From NCBI RefSeq assembly GCF_024166365.1, contig NC_064825.1:107512677-107576676 (forward strand): a DNA stretch of 64,000 bases. The letters are read 5' to 3'. Of the stretch, positions 21,715 through 31,189 are shown piece by piece; position 1 is the first letter of the stretch, and every line of letters starts with the position of its first letter. Source of the stretch: Elephas maximus indicus. Lineage: Eukaryota > Chordata > Mammalia > Proboscidea > Elephantidae. A program made the translations under genes and the position numbers. The notes under the pieces were generated by a model. The model was given only the letters and a program-made list of their open reading frames with translations, searched no databases and was not told the origin of the DNA.

Positions 21715-22291
21715 ATAGTGAACTTTGAGAAAATATATTGCATAATTGTCCCAAAGTCCTATGTAAGGCATATTTCATGTCATTAGTCCTCAAACCATAG
21801 ATCAAAGGATTCATCACGGGAATAACCAGGGTGTAAAATATGGAAGCCATTTTATCAGTATCAAAGGATGGCCTGGACTTCCGCTGCAGGTACATGAAGA
21901 TCAGAGTCCCATAGGATACTACCACTGCCATCAGGTCGGATCCACAGATGGAGAAGTCCCTGAGCCTTCCCTCAGCTGAGTTTATCCTGCGAATGGCAAC
22001 AAGAATGAGTAGATAAGAAATAAGAACTATTAAAAAACCCCAGTGCTGTCGAGAACTACTAAAAAAAAACTAAAAAAACTAGGAGGGATGAAATCAAATC
22101 AAAAGCTGCTAAGATGAGAATGATCAATTCCATTTCATGGGTGCTTGAAGAGAGCAAGTATAACAAGGTGAGACTGTCACAGTAAAAATGAATGATGACA
22201 TTGTGCCACAGAAGGATAAATTAAAAAGCTTTGTGGTAACTAGAAGAGAAAAAAATGTGCTGTAGAGATAGGGGATTGCCACCACTACCCA
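21715..22291 (-). pseudogene. Olfactory receptor pseudogene, OR8K-like, 5'-truncated
   Basis: Minus-strand remains of the same receptor as in the other units, from about the end of TM4 to the C-terminus. Clear parts are the FSICGSDL segment (normally FSTCGSHL), GTLIFMYLQ in TM6, and VIPVMNPLIYGLR in TM7. TM1-TM3, the start codon and the DRY motif are gone because the unit is fused at 22,291 to distal flank. The frame is also broken by an insertion at about 22,031-22,080 that starts with SINE-like text and repeats 'agaactacta'. Substitutions such as STC to SIC and H to D in the TM6 motif suggest long decay. It cannot make a receptor. Confidence 0.85.
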
Positions 22292-22744
22292 AAATGAACC
22301 AATTAGCTTGCTGAGTAAATTTATTAATTTATTGTCTACTGAATTTATTTTCTCTCCCAGACATTGTCCTATTTATTCACCACTATAAAATATATATATA
22401 TATATATTTATTTATTTATTTTTATACAGGGCAGTTCTACTCTGTCCTATAGGGTCGCTGTGAGTCGGAATCAACTCGATGGCAATGGGTTCAGTGGGGG
22501 TTATATGAACCCCACTGTTACTTCTCTTCTTTTAATCTACACTTTCTGTCTTCTCAGGGATGACATCACTAAAGCAGAAAATTGACATTAACAGGTAATT
22601 TACAGTAGATGTTACAAGCCTGGAGTCTGGAGCTAGACAATGTTTGAAACTTAGTTCTAATGCTTAAGACCACTGTAAACTTGAACAATTTATTTATTGT
22701 TCATGAGTTGAGCTCGATTAATTTATCTACCCTCTCTGAACTCC
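22292..22744. other. Distal upstream flank joined to the receptor fragment
   Basis: Matches 35,205-35,560 of unit C: 'attagcttgctgagtaaatt' against 'attagcttgttgagtcaatt', and 'ctggagctagacaatgtttg' against 'ctggagctagaccatgcttg'. A TA-rich run and a partial SINE lie at 22,385-22,495. Confidence 0.6.
22425..22495 (+). mobile_element. Partial afrotherian SINE (3' half)
   Basis: 'gggcagttctactctgtcct' and 'gggtcgctgtgagtcggaat' with no head. Absent from the unit C counterpart near 35,290. Confidence 0.7.
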
Positions 22745-23261
22745 CATACTTGGGGAATCTCACCGTGCAGGAAGGTTTCAGGAAACAAAGTACTTAAGGT
22801 CCTCAAATGGCTCACAAGTCCAGTTCTCACAGTTCTGATGAGTTTGTCCCTTGGAGTCCGGCAGGGTGGTTTTCTTTATTTCAGTATGGTGGATCCAAGT
22901 TTGAGCCCATCGAGTTTGACAGCCTTCTAGGTAGCTAAGAGGATTTCAGAGGGCCTGGGCCACTGCTGCTGAAGGACGTTGACTTTCCATGTCTTGAGAA
23001 GCATCTAGTCACCAAACTGGAATGCATGGAGGGGCACCTTTGGCTCAGGTGGGTTCTTCAGGTGAGGGTATCTGTGGAGAGAAGACAGAGTTGCCCAAAG
23101 AGAAGCCAAATACTTAGTTATTTGAACATCTCCAAATTTGTGGAGTAAACGAGGTTGGTCATAATTAAGGCAATCCAAGTTGGTCGTATAGAGGTTCTCT
23201 AATAAAGAGTGCCTGTATAATGGTCAAATGGACTAAGTTTTAATCCCCTTCTAGAGATGGT

Positions 23262-23620
23262 TTAAACTCTCAAGAGGGCCAAATGCATTGCCTTTGTCCA
23301 TGTCAACTTGGTCTCTTGGCACAGCTTTGCTAGGTGTCTCTTCAGAGTCTGGTTAGCTTGCTCTACTTTATGGCTGGACTTGGGTCTCCAGGTTGTGTGT
23401 AAGTTCCAATTAATGTTCAGGACTGTTGCCACCAATTGTACCACCAAGACCACAAAACAGGGCCCACTGTCACTGCCAATGGAGATGGAAAACCCAAATC
23501 AAGGGATGATTTCATTCATGAGGTGCTTCCCAAACTCAGTTGCCTTTTAGTCCTACAAGAAACAGCTTCAACCCAGTTAGTGAAGGTGTCAATAAAGATT
23601 AGCAGATATTTGTAATTCCC
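23262..23620 (-). pseudogene. Retroviral integrase remnant (pol)
   Basis: The minus strand shows an SDSGPCF-type segment followed by text of the integrase catalytic core, including HTTWRPKSSHKVE (normally x-RPQSSGKVE) at about 23,400-23,360. This fits the central domain of a gamma-like retroviral integrase. The open stretch is only about 63 residues and the surrounding frame is broken. Confidence 0.7.
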
Positions 23621-23824
23621 AGGAGCTCAAGGCGTCGCTCTAAAATCCACCTGCCAATCGCCTCCAGGCATTGCCCCAGTTCACTGGAGCCCTATGGGCA
23701 CTTCAGCAGTGTTTTTGGTATTATTTTTTGCACAAGAGGGGCACCTCTTTATCACTTCCAAAATTGTGGCGTGAACCTTTGATCCAATTAAATGTCTCTT
23801 AACCCAGTCATATTAAAACAAACA

Positions 23825-23905
23825 AACAAAAAACCTGTTGCCACTGAGTTGACTCCAACTCTTAGCGACCCTATAAAGGTTTCGAAAGCCTATTGCTCCG
23901 TCATC
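23825..23905 (-). mobile_element. Partial afrotherian SINE inside the retroviral remnant
   Basis: 'tgttgccactgagttgactc' and 'caactcttagcgaccctata' are the reversed SINE tail. Its position inside pol shows it landed after the provirus. Confidence 0.6.
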
Positions 23906-24720
23906 ATACATTCTAAGGGGTCTGTGTCATTTACCTTTAAGGCTTGGTATAAAGGCTTGGCAATAAGTCTGAAATATGGGATCCAGATGAGGCAAAAAAT
24001 AGCCAAAAAACCTTGGTGCTATTTCTGGTTAGTAGGGGCCGCCAATATGCAGATAGCCTCTTTTGGGGGAAGGAGGATTTCTCACTCTCCCTTTCTGATT
24101 TGAAATTTCAGAAAAATCATCTCCTTTTGGTAGACCTGAGCTTTTTACTTTTGAGACCTGATGGCCTGCATTTCTTAGAAAATTCAAAGCTCTATTCTGG
24201 AGGCAAGCATACTCACTGTGCCTAGTGATGCGTAAACATAGTGGAGGAGTATACCGTTGGTCAGGGTCAATTGTCTCAGTTCTGAAAGGAGCTGGGCTCT
24301 TTTTAAACCCCTGGGGAAGGATCTGTCAGCAGAGTTGTTGCTTTAGTCCACTGTCTGGGACTTTTTATTCAAAAAAATATTTCTTGATTTTTTTTTCCCC
24401 ACTCAAATGCAGAAGAATGCATCTTTTATTTCCAGCACAGTGAATCTGAAAAAACTGGGCAACAAGGTCAATAGGGGGGTATATGGGTTGGAAACTACAG
24501 GGTCACCATGACTCTTATCTGATCGATGGCTTGCAGATCCATCTTTCTTCTATACCAGGAGTATGGGGGTGTTGAACTGTAACTGACATGGTCTGAGCAG
24601 TCCATGTCTTTTGCCTCTGCCTATCAGGCCTCTTCCCAGATGGGGTATTGCTTAAGTCGGGGAAAGGGGGAAGAGCTATGCCAGGTTGGAGCTCGACTGC
24701 CACCAAGGGAACATTTTAGG
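23906..24720 (-). pseudogene. Retroviral reverse transcriptase remnant (pol)
   Basis: On the minus strand at about 24,440-24,405 the RT palm segment EIKDAFFCI is readable and is followed at once by a stop. Nearby frames carry further pol-like text, but no continuous domain remains. Assignment rests mainly on this motif and on its position between gag and integrase. Confidence 0.55.
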
Positions 24721-25469
24721 TATATCCCGGCACCTTGTTGGCCCATACTGATACCCACAGGACCACTGCCTTTTTGATGTCTGGCCTTACTGATACTTGG
24801 TAGTGTCCTTCCATGATACTAAAATTGGTAGGTGACTCTGTGGTAAGGGCCATCTGCAGTCGCCATCCATTCTCTGGTGTTACCTGCATCTGCATGGTCT
24901 CTTTCTAAAAAAAAAAAAAATTGTGCTTGCAGTTTTCACAAGAAGGCTCTTTCTAGCAAGGGAATGGAAGAGTCAGGTATGTAGAGAAAAGACTGTGTTA
25001 ATGACTTTCCTTGTATAGAGCAAATTAGAGTTTGGAGGAAGGAAGTCTTCTCTCTTTCACCTGAGACTCCCAGACCAACACAGTTTGTTTCATTGGGGCT
25101 ATGATTTTTCTAGATCAGGAAAGAGTGGATTGTTCTGGAATCCACTAGAAACCATACAGCTGTAACCCTCTTCATTATAACCAGAGGCTCAGGTTGTAGA
25201 CTTGCCTTTATTCCTCAATCTGAGTCTTTCCCCATTGGCATCATGGGCCGCTGGGCAACCCCATGCTCTTTATTACTGCTGGGTAAGAATTTAGGTCACT
25301 CTCTCTTCTAATATCCTCTCTGTTTGCACTAGGCATGCTGGTCTCAGCTTAATTGGGGTCAGGGCCTCCCACGACCCTCTCTCCTCAGGGGCCCCCCTTT
25401 TCTTGCGTTGCCAGAAGACAGGTCATTTCCCCACAAGTTGGTGTGCAGGAATGCAGCCTGTCTCTTCTG

Positions 25470-25700
25470 ATCAGTGTTTTTTTTTTCTATTTTCCTCTTC
25501 TCGGTCTTGTTTGGAATATACCTGATTAGCAAGTTCAACAAACCATGAGATCCCCAACTCCACACCTCCCTCAAGTTTTTGGAGTTTTCTCTGTATTTTC
25601 TTGGCACTCTGCCTGATAAAAGTCATATTTGCAATGCAAGCCTTTTCAAGACTTTCAGAGTCTGTGCCTGTGAACTGTCTAAATGCCTCATACACACACG
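25470..25700 (-). pseudogene. Retroviral gag capsid remnant
   Basis: A 74-residue minus-strand stretch (25,695-25,471) reads like the C-terminal part of a gamma-type capsid: a basic RKLQKLEGG segment followed by ELANQVYSKQDREEENRKKK, which then becomes highly charged. No zinc knuckle was seen intact. A frameshift follows at about 25,490. Confidence 0.6.
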
Positions 25701-26042
25701 TTACACACTCATACGACCTAATTCATTGCACCAACCTATTAACAGATACCTAGAGCCTTTTACTACCTCAAGAGTCAATTCCTCATGCTTCTAGGGACTC
25801 TTAAGGCCTTACCTAGGAACTACCCTGTTGTTTACCAAATAACCCCAAATACCTAGAACCTGTAATGCCCTCAACAGTTAATCCCTCCTGCTTCTTGGGG
25901 CTGTTCTAAGGCCTTATATATGTACTTACCAAATAACCCAGGGGCATTTCATGTCTCCCATGAGGTCACCATAGGGTCCCAGGCAGATTGGCTTCCAGAG
26001 CTGCTAGAAGGACTCTGGAGGAAATCTCCTGGTGGCACCAGA

Positions 26043-26670
26043 TGTCAGGGCCAGTCTGTTCTGCAATCCACTTCTGGAACAGAGCAGATGACTCCTGCCT
26101 GGCTCATCAGAAATATTGCAGGGCAGAAACTCCAGGCTCTGCTTGGTGCACCTTGACTCAGACAATAATCAATAGACTGAGGTGGGAGGGTAGAAAAGCA
26201 TGCTTATTTTCTTGTGCAAGGAAAGGAAACAGTTGAAGCTGCTGCCAAGACTGCTCAGAGAGGACAATGGGAAAGGTTGCTTATAAGGGGTTTACCAGTA
26301 GGAAGTTCATACAAGTTATGTCAGCAACATTATTAATCATACTATGCAGCTGCAATGGGGTTTTAGTATAACTTTATGCATCATGTGTTCAGAATATCGT
26401 GGTTAAACTCTACCCAGAGGCACAGTATTACTATATATGAAAACTAAAAGGCTGTCCTGAATGTCAACATGGCACCTGAACTTGTTTCCGTCAATTTCAT
26501 CTAGTTTTGGGAAGCAGTTAAGGAGAGGGGAACCAGGATTTTAACACAAAGCTATAGGGCATACCAAGCAAAGGAACCAGGATTTTAATGTAAAACTGCG
26601 GGGCACGCCAAGCAAGCTGTGTGAGGCAGTGGAATTTTCCTGAGCCTGGGGAGCTCTGTTTATCATGACA
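26043..26670 (-). mobile_element. 5' LTR of the unit B endogenous retrovirus
   Basis: 628 bp with TG...CA ends when read on the minus strand (TGTCATGATAA at the outer edge, GGCCCTGACA at the inner edge). After two bases the minus strand continues TGGTGCCACCAGGAG, the right place and form for a primer binding site. I could not match it to a tRNA from memory. The outer flank meets sequence matching unit C at about 35,695. Confidence 0.65.
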
Positions 26671-26899
26671 ATCTTCACCTTCTAACTGCTTTAAACTTTT
26701 AAAAATATTGATGCTCACATGACAATATTACATGCACCTTTTTCTTATATTCCAATGAACTATTTTCATTGAAATGTAATTGGCTACACAGGGGATTTTA
26801 TTTCACTAACTTGAACCAAGAAAATGATTGACTCAATAGCTTCAACAGAAGCCTAGAAATTTTGAAAAGAAAAAAAAAAAAAAAAATTCATGGAAATTT
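26671..26899. other. Unit B flank between the retrovirus and the L1 3' end
   Basis: Matches 35,695-36,080 of unit C ('ttgatgctcacatgacaata' against 'ttatgctcacatgacaataa'). A run of A at about 26,869-26,886 ends the stretch. Confidence 0.6.
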
Positions 26900-27548
26900 T
26901 TATTTATTTATTTTTATTGACTTTAGATGAAGGTTTACAGAACAAACTAGTTTCTCATCAAACAGTTGGTATACACATTGTTGTATGCCATAGGTTAACA
27001 AACCCAGGACATGTCAACCCTTACACTTCTTAACCCTGGATTCCCTATTAGCAGCTGTCCTGTTCCCTCCTTCCTTCCAGTTCCTGCCCCAAGGCTGGTG
27101 CACCCCTTTAATTTTGTTTTGTTCCATGGGACTGTTCAATCTTTGGCTGAAGGTTGAGCCTCAGGAGTGGCCTCATTACTGAGCTAAAAGCATGTTTGGA
27201 GGCCATAATCTAAGGGTTTCTTCAGTCTCTGTCAGGCCAGCAAGTCTAGTCTTTCTTTTTCAATTGGAATTTTGGTCTACATTTTTCTCCAGCTCTGTCT
27301 GGGACCTTCTACTGTGATCTCTGTCGGAACAGTCAGTGGTGGTATCTAGGCACCATCTAGTTGTGCTGGACACACTCTGGTGGAGGCCGTGGTAGATGTG
27401 GTCCGTTAGTCCTTTGTACTAATCTTTCCCTTATGAATTCAGTTTTCTTCATTCTTCCTTGCTCCCAAAGGGGTGAGACCAGTGGAGTATCCTAGATTGC
27501 TGCTCACAGGCTTTTAAGACCCCAGACACTACTCAACAGAGTAGAATA
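26900..27548 (-). mobile_element. L1 3'UTR insertion, private to unit B
   Basis: 'attgactttagatgaaggtt', 'gtctgggaccttctactgtg' and 'aagaccccagacactactca' are the reversed L1 3'UTR. Flanks 'ttcatggaaattt' (26,888) and 'ttcatgaaaaattt' (27,549) look like a target-site duplication. Unit C reads through here near 36,080. Confidence 0.75.
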
Positions 27549-27555
27549 TTCATGA

Positions 27556-28527
27556 AAAATTTTGAGGAGTAACATGGAGCACCTATGTGCATAAAGGTAA
27601 CTGTATCCTTGCTACATAACAGACCTCACTTGCATTAGAAATACAGCACGGTGCAAACCATGGGATTATCTCATTTTGCTTCTCATAAGTAGGGTGAACA
27701 AAAGGCAATGAAAATGTAGTGCACAATAAATATTGACCAAATTTAGGGAAGCCAAACCAATGAAACAGAGGTAGCAAACTTAACTCATCATAGAATATCT
27801 TGTTACCCAAGAAAATACACAAAAAATAATTCAATGAACACTTAAAAAAGTTTTTCATATAGATAAGAAAACAACTCATGAAACAAAAAAAGATAATTAT
27901 TAAATAAAAACAATGAGTGGGGAAGGGATTCCAAAACTGGGAGCAACTCTGGATGACCTCAAGAAATTTATCTTAATTGATCTATAGGTCAGAATATACA
28001 TTAAAAAAAAAATTAAGATAAATTTCTTGAGATCATCCAGAGTTGCTCCCAGGTTTGGAATCCTTTCCCCACTCCTGGACCTAGGCAAAATGGGTTGATT
28101 AAAAAAAAAGTCAGATGCAGATCTGAACCTGTAGATTGCTAGATTGTAAGGTCTGTTGATTTAACAAATTTACATGTGAAAGTAAAGGCATTAATAAGAA
28201 AAGAATGGAACTTCAAGGTCTAGAACGCAGACATTTGAGCAAATTTAGATAACTGAGAACTTCAAATCATCATACTACCCTGAAAATTCTTGCAATCTGG
28301 CCTGAACCCAATATCCCCCTCAGGAACTTTGACAAAAGGCAACAGCTGACACAAACACGGTTACAAAAACATAAGACCTGATGCAGAAAAATTTTTTCTA
28401 ATAGTTGAAATAAAAGAAACACCAGAATCATTGTAACTCCACTTGTGTGCCTACTACTTCTTCCTATTCCCACTCAGCATATCCACTCTCCTTGCCTGAT
28501 TTCATGGTTCCCAAAACATTCTCCTGG
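27556..28527. other. Downstream flank of the unit C receptor
   Basis: No gene. A short imperfect hairpin is visible at about 27,905-28,075: 'agcaactctggatgacctca' and, inverted, 'gagatcatccagagttgctc', separated by about 60 bp. The same arms occur in unit E at 61,178-61,285. Confidence 0.5.
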
Positions 28528-28685
28528 AGCCCCGGTGGTGCATTGGTTAAGAACTTGGCTGCTAACCAAAAGGTCAGCCAACAGTTCAAATCTACCAGCC
28601 ACTCCTTAAAAACCCTATGGAGCAGTTCTACCGTGTCATCTAAGGTCACTATGACTCAGAATAGACTCAGTGGCAAAGGGTTTTG
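28528..28685 (+). mobile_element. Afrotherian SINE, shared by units C and E only
   Basis: 'ggagccccggtggtgcattg' to 'tcactatgactcagaataga', inserted next to 'acattctc'. Unit E carries it at 61,740-61,905. Units A, B and D lack it. Confidence 0.8.
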
Positions 28686-28707
28686 TTTTAGAGCACATTC
28701 TCAAAAA

Positions 28708-28915
28708 AACCAAATGCACTGTGGTGAAGTAGATTCTGACTCCTAAGGACTCTATAGGACACAGTAGAACTGCCCCATAGGGTTTACAAGGCTGTAAATC
28801 TTGGTGGAAGCCTACTGCCACGTCTTTCTCCCAGGCAGTGCCTGGTGGGTTTGAACTGCTGACCTTTCAGTTAACAGCCAAACACTTTAAGCGCTGTGCC
28901 ACCAGCCCAACACAT
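28708..28915 (-). mobile_element. Afrotherian SINE, shared by units A, C, D and E
   Basis: Unit C copy of the insertion at 660-868: 'actgccccatagggtttaca' and 'ccaggcagtgcctggtgggt', ending with the head 'gctgtgccaccag'. Confidence 0.75.
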
Positions 28916-29127
28916 TCTTCTGCACAATAAAATTTACTTAATTTTTATGTTTGTGATCCATCTCTTCCCTTCCAGGAAGGCAAAGGTTTTTACTCTTTTG
29001 CTTACTCTTTTGTTCCTCAATTCATTTAGAAGCATTACTAACACATAAGAAATTTATAAATACATGTGGAATGTATTTTCATTCTCTATGGAGACACACA
29101 GGTAAAGTCTGAAGCCCATGAAATAAT

Positions 29128-30096
29128 TCATAGGAACCTTACGATGCATTGAATGGTAGAAAAGATATTGTTTATTTTTTTCCATGACCTATGTAGGGCA
29201 TAGTTTACATCTTTGTTCCGAAAGCTATAAATCAAAGGATTCAACACTGGAATAACCAGGGTGTAAAATATGGAAGCCACTGTATCAGTTTCAAAGGAAT
29301 GACTGGACTTGTGGTTCATGTACATAAAGATTAAAGTCCCATAGAACACTACCACCACTGTCAGGTGGGATCCACAGGTGGAGAAGGCCTTGTTCTTGCC
29401 CTCAGCTGAGTTCATCCTGAAAATGGCTACAAAAACGAGCAGGTAAGAAACAAGAACTGTTAGAAGGGATGAAATGAAATCAAAAGCTGCTAAAATGAAA
29501 ATGATCAATTCAATTTCACGTGTGTCTGAGCAGAGCAAAGATAACAAGGGGAGACTGTCACAGTAGAAATGCCTGATGACATTGTAGCCACAGAAGGATA
29601 AATTAAAAATCTTTATGGTGATGAGAAGAGAAACAATCGTGCTGTAGAGATAGGGGATTGCCATCAGCACCCAACACACCCTTTGTGACATGATGACTGT
29701 GTAGAGCAGAGGGTGACAGAAGGCCACATAGCGATCATAAGACATTGCTGACAAAATGAAAAATTCACTAATGATGAACATGAGAAGGAATGCTAGTTGT
29801 ATAACACAAAAATAATAGGAGATTGTATTTTCACCTACAACAAAATTGTCTAACATTTTCGGTCCCACAGTTGTTGATTAACCAAGATCAGTGATAGCCA
29901 GGTGTCTGAGAAAAAAGTACATGGGAGTTTGTAGCTTGGAGTCCGTCTTGGTGAGGATGATGATGCCCAAGTTGCCCACCACTGAGATCATGTAGATGAT
30001 GAGGAACAGCCCGAACAATGGAGCCTGCAGCTCAGGGCGGTCTGTGATTCCCGTCAGAATGAATTCATTCAGCACTGTTAGACTGTGTTTGTCCAT
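29128..30096 (-). pseudogene. OR8K-like: Olfactory receptor pseudogene, OR8K-like; one in-frame stop
   Basis: Full-length receptor sequence of 323 codons in one frame, interrupted by a single stop at codon 73 (29,878-29,880). Its neighbours have Tyr (TAT) in LGYS, while this copy has TAA. Everything else looks good: NLT-type glycosylation site (SLT at 5-7), GN in TM1, PMYFFL, Cys97, SYDRYVAFC in TM3, loop-2 cysteines, KAFSTCGSHL and VLNPLIYSFRN. The family stop near the end is changed from TGA to CAA, adding about 8 residues (to ...CIVRFL). The stop lies between TM2 and TM3, so any product would be a non-functional fragment of 72 residues. One substitution separates it from an open frame, so loss may be recent or not fixed. 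The start context is AAG before ATG and G after. Confidence 0.88.
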
Positions 30097-30119
30097 CTTA
30101 TTCTATCAGGAAACCTGTT

Positions 30120-30122
30120 CTG
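30120..30122 (-). promoter_or_regulatory. Candidate 3' splice acceptor, unit C receptor
   Basis: Minus strand 'gtctctatccag' ends here, 23 nt before the ATG, matching the spacing in the other copies. Confidence 0.4.
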
Positions 30123-31189
30123 GATAGAGACGTCCACATAGTCAATGACTTTTATGTAGTATCATCTGGTAGATTTTTAGTGTACAAAGGCAATATGCTA
30201 AATGAATAAGATAAGTCCAAACTTTCCAATATAGATATTTGAAAGTAAACCCACCTCCCACAAATAAAGCATAGGTCCATAAAGACAGAGAGAGAGAAAG
30301 GAAGAAATAGGGAGAGAAAGAGAGAACTAACTTGTTATCAACTGAGGAAGATTTGCTTCCCAAAGAACATTTCTTAATGCCTGGGATATTTTGGATGTCA
30401 CAACTAGGGGAAGGGCACTACTGGTATCTAATGGAAGCCAGGGATGTTACTAAACCTCCTATTATATACAGGGTAACTCCTCACAATGACAAAATTTCCA
30501 GCACAAAATGTCACTAGGGCAAAAGATGAGAACCCCTGATATAGATATACACATAGATAAAGACGTAAATATAGATATAAGATGCAGGTAAAGATGTAGC
30601 TGGAGAAGTAAGTGTATGTGGGTGGGGGCGGGGGTGGTTGGTATTGCAGACCGCCCTTGGGAATCCAGTGTTGTTGGCTGGAGGGATTAGGAGGCACCAC
30701 TTAATTTCAGGTGCCTGTCCTGGGCGGTAGAAACCCTGGTGGCATAGTGGTTAAGTGATTCAGCTGCTAACCCAAAGGCTGGCAGTTCAAATCCACCAGG
30801 TGCTCCTTGGAAACTCTGTGGGGCAGGTATACCCTGTCCTATAGGGTCACTCTGAGTCGGAATCCACTCGATAACAATGGGTTTTGGTTTGGTTTTTTTT
30901 TTTGGTCCTGGGTGCCTAGACGGAGTGGATGATGCTGCCAGCCCTCAGGCACCTGGTGTGGTTGGGTGAGGGCCCTGCTTAAGAGGCACAGTGGTGTCAA
31001 ATATCACAGATCTGCAGCTCCCCTTTGGCTGCTGCAGTTGAAAATGGGCTTCAGGTATATGCCCTGCTTTTTTATGCTAATAAGGGCATGCAGTGTTGAA
31101 TTGGCCCCCACAGGCCTCGGCAGGCTGAAGGGCACTGCAAATCAGTGGACCCCTTATGCCAGTGGCTGGACAAAGGGACAGGTCCACAG
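30123..31189. other. Upstream flank of the unit C receptor
   Basis: No gene. It contains a purine-rich tract (30,285-30,325), a GATA/GATG-rich minisatellite-like tract (30,540-30,610), a G-rich patch (30,618-30,640) and a more GC-rich stretch to about 31,190. It matches the start of the unit E flank (63,358-64,000). A promoter should lie in this region but none can be fixed by eye. Confidence 0.45.
30729..30903 (+). mobile_element. Afrotherian SINE, private to unit C
   Basis: 'gaaaccctggtggcatagtg' to 'gggtcactctgagtcggaat' and a T-rich tail. Flanks GTCCTGGG at 30,717 and 30,905 repeat. Unit E has the unbroken site at about 63,955. Confidence 0.85.

Larger units (their letters stand above)
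22745..26670 (-). mobile_element. Endogenous retrovirus, class I (gamma-like), 5' LTR to integrase, defective
   Basis: Minus-strand provirus remnant. Order from high to low coordinate is LTR (26,043-26,670), a primer-binding-site-like sequence (about 26,022-26,040), gag remains (about 25,470-25,700), reverse transcriptase remains (about 23,900-24,720) and integrase remains (23,262-23,620). The sequence stops near 22,745 with no env and no 3' LTR. Frameshifts and stops are frequent throughout, and a partial SINE lies at about 23,825-23,905. Unit C has no counterpart; about 130 bp of flank (35,565-35,690) is missing in B, so the insertion or a later deletion removed host sequence. Confidence 0.75.
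20521..27555. repeat. Tandem duplication unit B (collapsed unit)
   Basis: The left part (20,560-22,291) matches the downstream flank and receptor 3' half of other units. From 22,292 it jumps to sequence matching unit C from about 35,205 to 36,080. Relative to C, about 5.5 kb is missing. It was later disrupted by a retrovirus (22,745-26,670) and an L1 3' end (26,900-27,548). Confidence 0.7.

Noticed and set aside
27905-28075. Short hairpin-like inverted pair that could be a microRNA precursor
   Set aside because: The arms are separated by about 60 bp including an A-run, and the pair is only partly kept in unit E. Without small-RNA data there is no support for a microRNA call.
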